64,000 nt of DNA from contig JADJNZ010000011.1 of the NCBI GenBank assembly GCA_016714015.1, positions 70,210 through 134,209 of the forward strand, given 5' to 3'. The stretch's first letter is position 1; each line of letters opens with the position of its first letter. The translations under genes were made by a program, and so were the position numbers. Shown piece after piece: positions 53,863 through 62,560 of the stretch. The notes beneath the pieces were generated by a model, which worked only from the letters and a program-made list of their open reading frames with translations, was not told the DNA's origin and searched no databases. The stretch comes from Gemmatimonadota bacterium (lineage in GTDB: Bacteria; Gemmatimonadota; Gemmatimonadetes; Gemmatimonadales; Gemmatimonadaceae).

Positions 53863-55929
53863 TCAGGGCACCCGGTACTCCCGCTCCAGCATCGCCCGCT
53901 GCTCCGCCTCGGTGAACGGCGCCACCTTCCGCTGTCGCGCCACGAAGAGGGCCGCCTGATCGGCATAGTGCCGACTCCGGGGACGCCCGAGCGCGTTCCC
54001 GAACGGCTGGATGCTCTCCGCCCGGAGCGTCCCATCCGCCGCCCACTCCACGAGCATCACGAACGAGTCCCCGGTCGTCGCCTCCCGACGCCCGTCACGC
54101 TGCCGCGTGGAGTACACCGCGCGCAACACGTCGCCGCCGCCATTCCCGAGCGCCAGATCCAGCGTCCCTCGTCGCAGTCGCACGTACTCGCTCAGCGGCA
54201 CGTCCAGCCGACCGAACGTCCGCTCCAGTTCCTTCGCACCGCGCCGCACCGACTCCTCGGCAGGCGGAGCGGGATAGTGCCCGTACTTCGCCCGCAGCCA
54301 GTCGAGCGCGATAACGGTGCCCATCGCGGAGGCCGGGCGGTCGTCCCCGAGCGCACCGTCCCATCCCGCGAGCAGCCGCACGGCCCGCGCCGCCCGCGCA
54401 TCGCCCGTGGTGTCCATCGCCAGCGCGGCCCGCAGCCGCGTCCCCATCCAGGACTGCATCGAGTAGGTCGCATCGTACTTCACGCGCAGCAGCGAGTCGC
54501 GCGTGATCCGTGGCATCGCCGAGAGGAGCTCCAATCCGCGCACCGCCCGATTCGTCATCTGCGGCTCGATCCCCATCCACGCCGGATAGTCCGCGCGCCG
54601 CAGGTCGCTCGCCGCATCCGTCGCCCGGAACGGCGTGTTGTTCGCGTTCATCAGGAACCCGCTCGCCGGGTCGATCACCTGCGGGATGGAATCGAACGGG
54701 ACGTACCCATCCCACGCTGTCGCGCTCGTGTCCCCGGGCACGATCCCAGACCAGTCGAACCCCGCGCGCCGCCGCGGGAAGAGCGCGTTGTACACGTAGG
54801 CGATGTGCCCCGCCGCATCCGCGTACACGAAGTTCGTCGCCGGCACCGACTGGAGCGCCAGCGCCGCGCGCCACTCGGTGAGGTCGCGCGCCTTCGTGAG
54901 GCGATAGTACTCCATCACCTGCCGCGCGTCGCCCATCCCCGCGTACTTCACCGCGATGTAGCCGCGCTTGGTCCTGAGCACCGGCCCGATCCCGCTCCGG
55001 TACACCACGCGCTTCACCGGGACCGTCACGCCGGCCACGCGTACGCGCAGCTTCACCTCCTCGCGCACGAGCGGCTTCCACTCGCCGTCCATGCGATACC
55101 ACTGCGCACCGGCCGAGTCCTTCACCGTGAGCTGGTAGAGGTCGACCAGGTCCGGCATGTTCACCGTGTTCGTCCAGCCGAGGGTCCGGTTGTGCCCGAG
55201 GAGCGGCACCGGCGACCCGGCGAAGAGCGCTCCCGCGAAGTCCCATCCTTCCTCGCTGTGCACCGACGCCTCGTACCACGCGAGCGGTCCCGTCCACGGC
55301 TGGTGCGAGTTGGAGAAGAGCCGCGTCACCCCGTCGCCGCTCCGCGACGGCGCCACCACGAAGCCATTCGAACCGCGCTCCTCCGGCGGCGGGGCGGGGA
55401 ACGGGGAATCCTCGATCAGCGCCCCCAGCACCGCATCCAGCCCGTAGAAGAGCGGCGACGTGAGCACGAATCCCGTCACGATGTCCTGCGGCGTGATCGG
55501 GAAGAGCCGCCGCGTGATCGGCAGCAGGTCGTCCGGATGCGCCGCGGCGTACGCGTTCAATCCGTCCGTGTAGCCGATGAGGATCGCCTTCGTCGCGGCG
55601 TCGAGGTCCGAGTCGTAGCGGGTCTCCGCCGTGCGACGCGCGTCAAGGAAGGCGAGCAGGAAGTCCGAGGGTGCCCCCGCCTTCCCGTACGCGCGCCCCG
55701 CCGCCCCGCGCGTCGCGAGGAAGATCCGCTCGATGTTCTCGAAATCGTCCTCCGCGTGGGCCCACGCCAGCCCGTAGGCCGCGTCGCGGTCGGTCCGGCC
55801 GCGCACGTGCGCCACGCCGAAGGTGTCCCGGAGGATGCGCACGTCATACGCCTGCGCGCGGAGGGGGGCAGCGTCGGGGGTGGCCGCGATCGCGAGGGCG
55901 GCGCCGAGCGTGAGGATTCGCCTGAGCAT
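53863..55929 (-). CDS. penicillin-acylase family N-terminal nucleophile hydrolase
   Basis: The 688-residue protein has a signal peptide (MLRRILTLGAALAIAATPDA, cut near LRA-QA), so it works in the periplasm or outside. Family members self-cleave before a serine: here EERGSNGFVVAPSR makes S187 the new N-terminal nucleophile of the beta chain. Other marks are GVAHVRGRTDRDAAYGLAWA (alpha chain), LGHNRTLGWTNTVN and FLMNANNTPF. Substrates in the family include beta-lactams and acyl-homoserine lactones; the sequence alone does not tell which applies. Confidence 0.9.
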   Translation of the reverse strand: MLRRILTLGAALAIAATPDAAPLRAQAYDVRILRDTFGVAHVRGRTDRDAAYGLAWAHAEDDFENIERIFLATRGAAGRAYGKAGAPSDFLLAFLDARRTAETRYDSDLDAATKAILIGYTDGLNAYAAAHPDDLLPITRRLFPITPQDIVTGFVLTSPLFYGLDAVLGALIEDSPFPAPPPEERGSNGFVVAPSRSGDGVTRLFSNSHQPWTGPLAWYEASVHSEEGWDFAGALFAGSPVPLLGHNRTLGWTNTVNMPDLVDLYQLTVKDSAGAQWYRMDGEWKPLVREEVKLRVRVAGVTVPVKRVVYRSGIGPVLRTKRGYIAVKYAGMGDARQVMEYYRLTKARDLTEWRAALALQSVPATNFVYADAAGHIAYVYNALFPRRRAGFDWSGIVPGDTSATAWDGYVPFDSIPQVIDPASGFLMNANNTPFRATDAASDLRRADYPAWMGIEPQMTNRAVRGLELLSAMPRITRDSLLRVKYDATYSMQSWMGTRLRAALAMDTTGDARAARAVRLLAGWDGALGDDRPASAMGTVIALDWLRAKYGHYPAPPAEESVRRGAKELERTFGRLDVPLSEYVRLRRGTLDLALGNGGGDVLRAVYSTRQRDGRREATTGDSFVMLVEWAADGTLRAESIQPFGNALGRPRSRHYADQAALFVARQRKVAPFTEAEQRAMLEREYRVP

Positions 55930-56021
55930 CGGACAATTCTAGCGCCCGGACCGCCTCGACCGGCCCCGGCCGGACGCGGCCGACGGACGGGGAAACACCC
56001 AGCCTCCGGGGTACGTAATTG

Positions 56022-57257
56022 ATGCACACCCCCACACCGAGCGAGCATCCCGTGCGCCGTCACCGGCAGCGTTGGTCCCTGACCGCCATCTCCACCGCGG
56101 CAGCCCTTACCCTCGTCACCCTCGTCACGCCGTCGCGCGACCTCGCCGCCCAGGCCGCGCCCGCCGTCCGCGACCTGCCGCGTCCCACGCGCGAGCTCGA
56201 GGATCCGTTCTCGCTCATCGCCGGTGTCCGCGAGATCGGTCGCGGCCGCGTCGCGGTCGTCGACGCGATGGACGGCGAGCTCGCCGTCGTCAACTTCTCC
56301 ACCGGCGAGCGCAACGCCCTCGGCCGTCAGGGTGCCGGTCCGGGCGAGTACCGCACCCCCGGCGCCGTCTTCCGCGTCCGCGGCGATACCATCTGGGCCC
56401 TCGATGCGGCGCAGCAGCGTCTCACCGTCTTCCTCCCCGACCTCAAGGCGGGCGTGCCCTTCCATCTCGAGATGTTCGACGCGGCCACCAAGACCGTGCT
56501 CATGGCCCCGTTCAACGTCGACGACGCCGGCCGCATGTACACCGGCACCATGGAAGTGAACCCCGGCTCGGGCGGTGTCTCCATCCCCGATTCGGTCGCG
56601 ATCATCCGCTTCGATCCGCGCGCCACCGGTGCCGCCCGCACGACGCTCGGCCGGGTCCGCTTCCCGACCAGCGGCAAGCCCGAGATGCAGGTCGAGGGGC
56701 AGGTGATCAAGTACAAGATGGCCTTCCCGGGCCTCGTGACCGCCGACTCCTGGGCCGCCTTCCCCGACGGCCGCGTCGCGATCGTCCACGGAAGCACCTA
56801 CACGGTGGAGATGATCGCCCCCAACGGCACGCGCACCACCGGCCGCCCCATCGCGTACGATCGCGTTCCCGTGACGCAGGCCGACAAGGACGCCGAGATG
56901 GCCGAGGCCAAGCGCGTCCTCGCCGAGCAGATGAAGGCGGCGCAGCGCAGCATGCCGCCCGGCTTCTCGCTCGACATCAACATGACCCCGCCCGCGACCT
57001 GGCCGGCGACCTTCCCCGCGATCACGCCGATGGCGGTCCTCGCCGCGCCGGACGGCATGCTCTGGGTCCGGCGCTCGACGCCCATCCGCCTGGACCGCGA
57101 GCTGTGGGACGTGATCGACGCGAGCGGCGCACTCGTCGGGCGCTGGCGCGCGCCGGCGCGGACCAAGATCATCGGCGTCGGTGCCGGCGTCGTCTACACC
57201 GTGCGGCTCGACGAGGACGATCTGCAGTACCTCGGACGGGTGGAGGTCCGGCGGTAG
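56022..57257 (+). CDS. secreted beta-propeller-like protein of unknown role
   Basis: The 411-residue protein (ATG at 56022) has a signal peptide (WSLTAISTAAALTLVTLV, cut near AAQA-AP). The body consists of repeated four-strand motifs such as GRGRVAVVDAMDGELAVVNF and GDTIWALDAAQQRLTVFLPD, the pattern of six-bladed propellers (NHL-like). A helical insert (EMAEAKRVLAEQMKAAQ) lies near residue 300. The stop codon overlaps the duplicated tRNA promoter block. Function is not evident. Confidence 0.7.
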   Translation: MHTPTPSEHPVRRHRQRWSLTAISTAAALTLVTLVTPSRDLAAQAAPAVRDLPRPTRELEDPFSLIAGVREIGRGRVAVVDAMDGELAVVNFSTGERNALGRQGAGPGEYRTPGAVFRVRGDTIWALDAAQQRLTVFLPDLKAGVPFHLEMFDAATKTVLMAPFNVDDAGRMYTGTMEVNPGSGGVSIPDSVAIIRFDPRATGAARTTLGRVRFPTSGKPEMQVEGQVIKYKMAFPGLVTADSWAAFPDGRVAIVHGSTYTVEMIAPNGTRTTGRPIAYDRVPVTQADKDAEMAEAKRVLAEQMKAAQRSMPPGFSLDINMTPPATWPATFPAITPMAVLAAPDGMLWVRRSTPIRLDRELWDVIDASGALVGRWRAPARTKIIGVGAGVVYTVRLDEDDLQYLGRVEVRR

Positions 57258-57299
57258 ACTTGGGTGGGGTGAGGCACTAGGTTTCGCGTTCTGTCCGGC
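57255..57299 (+). repeat. first copy of the tRNA-Pro promoter block
   Basis: TAGACT, 17 bases, TAGGTT, then CGCGTTCTGTCCGGC are nearly identical to 58675-58719 before the intact tRNA-Pro. The block begins at the propeller gene's stop codon. The 40 bases that follow differ from the second copy, and then tRNA sequence resumes. This copy therefore has a promoter but no complete tRNA to express. Confidence 0.75.
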
Positions 57300-57339
57300 T
57301 GGGGCCCGCTGCGGGATGCAGGAGGCGGGGCTCTGGAGA

Positions 57340-57386
57340 GGACGGGACGTAGCGCAGCCCGGTAGCGCACCTGAATGGGGTTCAGG
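57340..57386 (+). pseudogene. 5' fragment of tRNA-Pro(GGG)
   Basis: These bases are identical to the first 44 of tRNA-Pro at 58744-58787 plus three bases before it: acceptor 5' strand, D arm and the whole anticodon arm with GGG. After TTCAGG the sequence changes abruptly to the 3' end of the SDR pseudogene on the other strand. The T arm and acceptor 3' strand are missing, so no functional tRNA can form. Confidence 0.85.
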
Positions 57387-58605
57387 CGTCGCCGGAGCCC
57401 CGGTCCGCCGAAGAGCCGGTCGAGCGCGCCGCGGAGCTTCCAGAGGACGTCGGCCGTGTGGTAGCCCTGCTCCCCGCCGATCGCGCAGATGGCGCGCCAG
57501 ACGCGCGCCGGATCCGCCGGCGTCTCGAGTGCGCGCGTATCGATGAACATCGTGCCCCCGCCCAGTCGGGGGTCGCCCGGGATCGCCCCCGCGTCCGACC
57601 AGGCGGTCTCCACGGTTCCCGCCGCGCGCCGGCGACCGCCGCGGCCATCGCCTCGGGGATCGTGCGGCACCGGTGCGGCATCAGTCGCTGCGCGTCGTCG
57701 TTGCGTAGCACCACCCGGTTCCGCAGCCCTTCCGCGAGCGGCCGCGCGATGCTCGCCGGCATCGGCGTGACCAGGTGGATCCAGAGCGCGCTCAGCTTGG
57801 GTGTGAGCACCGGGATCGGGATGACGACGCGCCGTGGCAGCCGCAGCGCGCGCGCCGCCTCCTGCATCATCTGCTCGTAGGTCCAGACGTCCGGCCCGCC
57901 GATGTCGATCGTGCGCCCCGTCGTCGCCGGCGTCTCGAGCGCCGCGACGAGACAGAAGAGCACATCGCGCACCGAGATCGGCTGCGCTTCCGTGCGCACC
58001 CAGAGCGGCGTGAGCATGATCGGCAGGCGCTCGACGAGGTAGCGCAGGATCTCGAACGAGGCCGACCCCGAGCCGATGATCATCGCCGCGCGGAGGACCG
58101 TGACCGGCACCCCGCCCCCGCCGAGCGCCGCCTCCACTTCCCGCCGGGACGCGAGGTGCCCGCTCAGGTCGTCCGCACTGTCGCCGAGCCCGCCGAGGTA
58201 GAGGATGCGCTTGACCCCCGCGGCCCCGGCGGCGCGCGCGAATCGCTCGGCGATGGCGAGATCGCGTTCGCGATACTCATGCCCCGCCGCGTCCATCGAG
58301 TGGATGAGGAAGTAGGCGGCCTCGCACCCCGTGAGCGCCTCCTGCAGGGCGGCCTCGTCGGTCGCGTCACCTTCGAAGACCTCGACGGCCGGGTCGTCCG
58401 CCCAGGGCCGCGCGCGGAGCTTCGCCCCGCTGCGGGTATAGCAACGGACGCGGTACCCGCGCTCGAGGAGGCGCGGGGCGAGTCGTCCGCCGATGTACCC
58501 CGTGGCGCCGGTGAGGAGGACGCGAGGGGCGGTGGCGCGGTCGGTGTCGGGCAGGGTGGATCCGGCTCGGGGTCTGGACGGCGCGCGCGTGGCGCGATCA
58601 CGCAT
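57387..58605 (-). pseudogene. SDR-DUF2867 NAD(P)-binding protein, frameshifted and truncated
   Basis: The first 330 codons encode an atypical short-chain dehydrogenase domain: VLLTGATGYIGGRLAPRLLE, FEGDATDEAALQEAL and YLGGLGDSADDLSGHLASRR. Near 57620 the frame changes; the next frame continues with the expected DUF2867 part (VWRAICAIGGEQGYHTADVL, WKLRGALDRLFGGPGLRR). It then runs straight into the tRNA-Pro fragment, losing about 80-100 residues of the domain. One frameshift and one truncation mark it as a broken gene. Confidence 0.8.
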
Positions 58606-58674
58606 CCCGTCTATGGAATAGAGAACGCGAGGGAGGGGGTGCGGGTGCCCTCGGGATACGCGGATGCCGAACGG

Positions 58675-58719
58675 TGGACTTGGGCGGGGGAGGGCACTAG
58701 GTTTCGCGTTCTGTCCGGC
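58675..58719 (+). promoter_or_regulatory. promoter of tRNA-Pro (second copy of the block)
   Basis: TGGACT and TAGGTT are spaced 17 bases apart, followed by CGCGTTCTGTCCGGC. The block is conserved with 57255-57299, which supports it as the real promoter. The tRNA starts 41 bases after the -10 element. Confidence 0.6.
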
Positions 58720-58743
58720 GCAGCTGAATGTGCTGCGGAAGGA

Positions 58744-58817
58744 CGGGACGTAGCGCAGCCCGGTAGCGCACCTGAATGGGGTTCAGGGGGTCGCGGGTTC
58801 GAATCCCGCCGTCCCGA
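58744..58817 (+). tRNA. tRNA-Pro (anticodon GGG)
   Basis: The 74-base gene (without CCA) folds fully: acceptor CGGGACG with CGTCCCG, D stem GCGC/GCGC, anticodon stem CCTGA/TCAGG with loop ATGGGGT (anticodon GGG), five-base variable loop, T stem GCGGG/CCCGC with loop TTCGAAT, and discriminator A. It reads CCC and CCU codons. A decayed integrase island begins right after it, so its 3' end is a likely attachment site. Confidence 0.95.
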
Positions 58818-58831
58818 TAAACCGATCTAAA

Positions 58832-58878
58832 CCAAAGGCTCACAACCCGTTGGCGGGCTGTGGGCCTTTGGTGTTTTG
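58832..58878 (+). terminator. intrinsic terminator after tRNA-Pro
   Basis: An 18-base stem (58832-58849 with 58854-58871; one G-T pair and one mismatch) has a TTGG loop and is followed by TGTTTTG. It starts 15 bases after the tRNA end. It is one of the few hairpins here with a T-rich tail. Confidence 0.8.
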
Positions 58879-58971
58879 GGGGCTGATTGGGGCCGTATCA
58901 ATAGTCCACTCAATAGTCCGGCACCGCCGACCACGCACTCACTAAGTGGTCTGCACCCCACTGGCGGTGAT

Positions 58972-59508
58972 ATGAACCCGCCGCCCTCGCCCTCCGACCT
59001 TGTCACCGAGTGGCGCACCCGCGCCCGCACGCTCGAACGCATCGGTGACCCGAACTGCGCCCGCCTCTGGACCTTGGCCGCCGATGAACTCGCCGCCGCC
59101 AAAGATGTCGAGGCAGCGCTGACGCAGCGCGAAGCGGCAAAGCGCACCGGCTACACCGCCGACCACTTGGCGGCGCTCATTAATCGCCGCGTCATCCCCA
59201 ATGCTGGCCGCAGTGGAGCGCCTCGCATCCGAGTGGCCGACTTGCCGCCACGCAAACGCCGGATGGTCCGGGCTGTCCACCGCGCACTCGCCACGTCGGC
59301 GCGGTGTCCACTAAAGGCTGGGAACTCCACATTGACCCCGACGACCGATGCACCATTCGGCACCATCCAGTGGTGTGCGGGCGCGACGAAAGCAGCAAGA
59401 AGCACGAGCACATGTTGCCGCTCAATGCAGCGCGCACGCGGCATTGTTGGGGTGGCGGAAGCAGGGCACGCGCTTGCTGGCGGGATCTGTGTTCCCGTCC
59501 ACCGATGA
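58972..59508 (+). CDS. helix-turn-helix island protein, C-terminus scrambled
   Basis: The 178-residue frame begins MNPPPSPSDLVTEWRTRART. Its first 110 residues look real: a helical part, then an excisionase/MerR-like helix-turn-helix (LTQREAAKRTGYTADHLAAL, INRRVIPNAGRSGAPRIRVA, DLPPRKRR). Proteins of this kind often stand just before site-specific integrase genes. From about 59300 the frame overlaps integrase remnant sequence in other frames and is probably junk. A deletion seems to have removed the stop and the start of the integrase. Confidence 0.55.
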   Translation: MNPPPSPSDLVTEWRTRARTLERIGDPNCARLWTLAADELAAAKDVEAALTQREAAKRTGYTADHLAALINRRVIPNAGRSGAPRIRVADLPPRKRRMVRAVHRALATSARCPLKAGNSTLTPTTDAPFGTIQWCAGATKAARSTSTCCRSMQRARGIVGVAEAGHALAGGICVPVHR

Positions 59509-59758
59509 CAACGTGCGGCCCTTGGACGCGTCGAAGGCGCGGCGGTGGTTACGCGACGCCATCCGAGACGCGAAGCTGCCGCCGAGGAAGAAGGGCGGGT
59601 GGCATATGTTCCGCCGTGGCTGGGCGACCGCGCGCAAGCATATGCCGTTGCAGGAGGTGGCAAAGGGCGGCGGCTGGATCGGCAGGGCGACGGTCACGAT
59701 GTGCTATCAGCACGCGACCGCTGAGGAGACACGTAACGCCGCCCTGCTCGTGGCGTAG
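59304..59758 (+). pseudogene. tyrosine integrase remnant
   Basis: Only the catalytic half is present and it is split over two frames. The first frame (to about 59430) gives WELHIDPDDRCTIRHHPVVC and SSKKHEHMLPLNAA. The second gives FPSTDDNVRPLDASKARRWL, the HxxR box in GGWHMFRRGWATARKHMP, and the nucleophile region VTMCYQHATAEET with the active-site tyrosine. The N-terminal arm-binding and core-binding domains are absent. Its place beside tRNA-Pro marks an old tRNA-targeted island that can no longer move itself. Confidence 0.78.
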
Positions 59759-59767
59759 CGATCGCAG

Positions 59768-60367
59768 TCAGCAGTGTTCACTAAACGGGTAGAATCGATC
59801 GGCTGCCTCGGAGCCGTCCCGTAGGGCGATGTAGCCGCGCTCGACCCAGCGCTCCGCCGCCTCCTTTGTCGCGCCGAAGCCGTGCGGTAGGTCCACGGCC
59901 TTGGCCATTGGAGTCAGACCCTGCCCCCAGCAATAGAAGCGGTCGCTCTCACTGTCCGCGTGCAGCTTGTAGTCGCTGAACTTGGGGAAGCGCGGGTCCT
60001 TCGGGCAGGGGCGGTCGTTCCACCCAGACTCCGCACCGCACTCAAAGAGGTCTAACTCAGCGTCGCCATACTCGTGGTCCACATACAGGCGCTGAACAAG
60101 CTTCGCTCCACACGCGCGGCACGAGAACTCTTGAGCGATCTCTTGTGCGTCGAGAAGTGCAACGGATGCTCCACACAGCGTGTCTGCACTGACGTTCAGC
60201 GCCTGTGCAATCAGCGCGAGTTCACCGCTGCGTAACTTTCCACCTTGCTCGGCGCGCTGGATGGTGCGGACGCTGACCTTGGACCGCTCGGCGAGTTGTC
60301 CTTGCGTTAAGTGTTGTTCCTTGCAGAACGCTTGGAGTACTGGTCCGTTCGGTGCTGTCAGAGGCAT
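59768..60367 (-). CDS. XRE-family regulator with a Cys-rich C-terminal domain
   Basis: The 199-residue protein (ATG at 60367) has an N-terminal XRE helix-turn-helix (EQHLTQGQLAERSKVSVRTI, QRAEQGGKLRSGELALIAQ). A C-terminal region starts with a zinc-ribbon-like CRACGAKLVQR, followed by further cysteines in FECGAES and RPCPKDP, and aromatic patches. Base composition is less GC-rich than the core genes, which fits transfer. It may control the island or a phage-like module. Target sites are not visible. Confidence 0.65.
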   Translation of the reverse strand: MPLTAPNGPVLQAFCKEQHLTQGQLAERSKVSVRTIQRAEQGGKLRSGELALIAQALNVSADTLCGASVALLDAQEIAQEFSCRACGAKLVQRLYVDHEYGDAELDLFECGAESGWNDRPCPKDPRFPKFSDYKLHADSESDRFYCWGQGLTPMAKAVDLPHGFGATKEAAERWVERGYIALRDGSEAADRFYPFSEHC

Positions 60368-60472
60368 AGTGATTGCTCGCGGAGTTGAGGTTAGACGCAA
60401 CCTGCGCCGCTCGTGAGCGGAAATCCACGACACTATCCCGTCACTTGCCGTCGCGAAAAGGCGTGCGAGGAC

Positions 60473-60999
60473 TCAGGTCGAAGCGCCGCCTTCGAACAGT
60501 CCAACCTGCGCAGGGTCAGTTCCTGGCGCTGGCTTGGCCTCATACGGCTTGCAGATGACCAGCATCGTACCGTTCTTGCGCGCGACCTTCCCATTTAGGT
60601 CGAGCAAGTCGCTTCCGTCCCACGTGTGCAGCTCATCCACGTTCCAGTCTGCCGCGCTCGCGAGGTGCAACCCGATCCGTCGGCTTTTGCATTTGGGGTG
60701 ATGGGTGCGGAGCAGGCGCCGTGCCGAGAGCGCGACCGGAGGTCAACGATCACCACTTCTACGAACGGCTGCGCGAAGAGGTCGTTGATTTGCTGCTCCT
60801 TTGCGGGGTCCAGGGGCTGCTGCTTGCCTTCGCACTTGGCCTTGTAGACCTCCACCATCGAGAACGCCGAGGTCCAAATCTCGGTCTCACCGCGCTCGGC
60901 TTCTCGCCAGACTTTCAGCGTTTCGTCAACCTTGCCCGGCTCCGAATTGAGCAGGCCGATGAAGACGCACGCATCCCAGTACACACGCCGCTTAGCCAA
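60473..60999 (-). pseudogene. PIN-domain nuclease gene, frameshifted
   Basis: PIN domains are metal-dependent RNases, often toxins. The gene starts at a TTG at 60999 (GAGG nine bases before it): RRVYWDACVFIGLLNSEPGK holds the first acidic residue and SAFSMVEVYKAKCEGKQQ the second. Near 60715 the frame breaks; the other frame resumes with HLASAADWNVDELHTWDGSD and runs to 60473. The third acidic motif lies at the break and is not intact. The start overlaps the upstream gene by eight bases, so they form one operon. Confidence 0.7.
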
Positions 61000-61849
61000 C
61001 TAGCTCGCCCTCATAGAAGCGCCGTAGGTACTCGACGGGATCCAGCCCGCCCGTGAAGTCGGGGTCGCGAAGAAGGTCGATGTCCACTTGCGCGGCCTTC
61101 GGCACATCTCGCACCATCTGCGCAAGCACGCGAGAGATGACATTGTCGCGATAGATGAGCTGACCGCGCACAGCCACGCGGCGATTCGACCACACGTCTT
61201 TCAGCGTGTGCGCGTTGCCGTACTGGTCAACGAGGTCCTCAGGGATGATGACGGGGATCGGTTTCACGATCTGTCGCGACCAAATACGGAAGGCAGGTTT
61301 GCCATACCACGTGGCGACCGCCACGATCACGCCCTCGACCTCGCCCCAGAGCGCGCGGTCACCCTTGCCCGCCTCGATGGAGACCGAGGGAGCGGCGTCG
61401 AGGATGGTCGTGGCCTTCTCCGCCACCGCGCGGTCAATGGTGAAGCGCTTGCCGTTGCCGTTGCCAATGTCTACCGACCCGAGGCCGTCACGGCTGCGGG
61501 CGAACACGTTGCGCGCGACTGGCCGAAGCTCTTCGTGCAGCCAATCCGGTAAGGCGCCAGACTCCGCGATGTCACGGAGGCTGGAAGTCAGGCCGTCGCG
61601 AGCCGCGACAACGAAAGAGTCCACGTCCGCGAAGTCGGTGCTCTCATCGACCCCGAGTTCAAGAGTCAGCGGCGAGTTCGTGGACGCCTTGATGAGTCGC
61701 CACGCTACTCCGTTTTCACCATGAGCAACCGAGCGTCCGACTGCATCTAGCAACCGCAGGATGTACGCGCCCTGCTCCAGCGCCTCAAGCGCGAGCACAG
61801 CGTCGCCGTCGTCGGTCGACGGATGGATGGTAATGACAATCTTTTCCAT
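60992..61849 (-). CDS. unknown island protein upstream of a PIN-domain gene
   Basis: The 285-residue protein (MEKIVITIHPSTDDGDAVLA, GGAGGG seven bases before the ATG) is not recognised. The N-terminal half is mixed helix/strand with many acidic residues; a middle segment IEAGKGDRALWGEVEGVIVA and TWYGKPAFRIWSRQIVKPIP suggests a small beta-barrel, and the C-terminus has PEYLRRFYEG-like VEYLRRFYEGELVG. It overlaps the PIN gene by eight bases. It could be a partner (antitoxin-like or targeting) for the PIN protein, but at 285 residues it is long for an antitoxin. Confidence 0.65.
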   Translation of the reverse strand: MEKIVITIHPSTDDGDAVLALEALEQGAYILRLLDAVGRSVAHGENGVAWRLIKASTNSPLTLELGVDESTDFADVDSFVVAARDGLTSSLRDIAESGALPDWLHEELRPVARNVFARSRDGLGSVDIGNGNGKRFTIDRAVAEKATTILDAAPSVSIEAGKGDRALWGEVEGVIVAVATWYGKPAFRIWSRQIVKPIPVIIPEDLVDQYGNAHTLKDVWSNRRVAVRGQLIYRDNVISRVLAQMVRDVPKAAQVDIDLLRDPDFTGGLDPVEYLRRFYEGELVG

Positions 61850-62525
61850 CGGCTGACCCTCCCGTCGGCTGATGAACAGACACGTTCCAAACGTGGGACG
61901 AAGTTACGCCGCCGTTGCAACCCTCAGGAAGGGGCAGCGGGCAGCGATGCTCCCGCACTCCATCGATCGCTTCCACCTCGTTCTACCCGACATTGGCAGT
62001 GACGCGCGGATGACCGCGAAGCGCCGCTCCTATTGCGCCAAACTATGTGACGGAGTTGTCCGGCCCATTCTGCCTTCGACGGATAGGGTCACTCGGCCCC
62101 CCGAGTCGGGTTCAGGTGTCCGATATTCCGCCTCCGCGCGTCCTGCCCTCCTGCGGCCCTATCGCCCCTCGGACCCGCCCGAACCTTGTCCGGCCCGCCA
62201 TTCCGAGAGCCTGAGGGCAAATAAGCGGCCGACCGTCTCCGGCCAGGGCGAGGGACATCCGGCCCTAGCGATCGGAAGCGTGTCCGCGCAGCCGCGCGCG
62301 ACTTTCCGGCGGTATGAGTTGAGTTTTCTTGCGTCACCGTCTTTTCCACCACAGTCCACACCGCTTCGGACCCCGTCGAATCCTTTGTGATGGCGGTCTC
62401 CCAAGGGGGCGCAGAACAGCTACTTAGCAGACCCTTGCGCGATTTCTCCGAGCGCCAATGTGCGCTCGTGAAAAAAGGTGCTAACTCTCGTCGCAACAGT
62501 GACTTACGGCAAATTTACAAAGCCG
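61850..62525. other. gene-free stretch in the island
   Basis: Open frames here on either strand are short, lack ribosome sites and have no recognisable motif. The G+C content falls compared with the core. The motif TTGTCCGGCCC occurs twice (about 62056 and 62187), with related CCGGCC blocks nearby, but there is no regular array. I see no RNA gene, CRISPR or transposon end. Confidence 0.5.
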
Positions 62526-62560
62526 TTGACTGGCAAGCACTCTCTACGCTAGAGTGCTAA
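62526..62560 (+). promoter_or_regulatory. promoter with CIRCE-like HrcA operator
   Basis: CAAGCACTC (62534-62542), nine bases, then GAGTGCTAA (62552-62560) matches the CIRCE operator TTAGCACTC-N9-GAGTGCTAA at 16 of 18 arm positions with the exact spacing. TTGACT (62526-62531) and TAGAGT (62550-62555), spaced 18, give a sigma-70-like promoter that the operator covers. CIRCE is the binding site of the heat-shock repressor HrcA and normally precedes groESL or dnaK; no chaperone gene is here. Confidence 0.72.

Noticed and set aside
61872..62390. 172-codon open frame on the plus strand
   Set aside because: No ribosome site or recognisable motif, and composition is Pro/Arg/Ser-rich like random GC-rich sequence.
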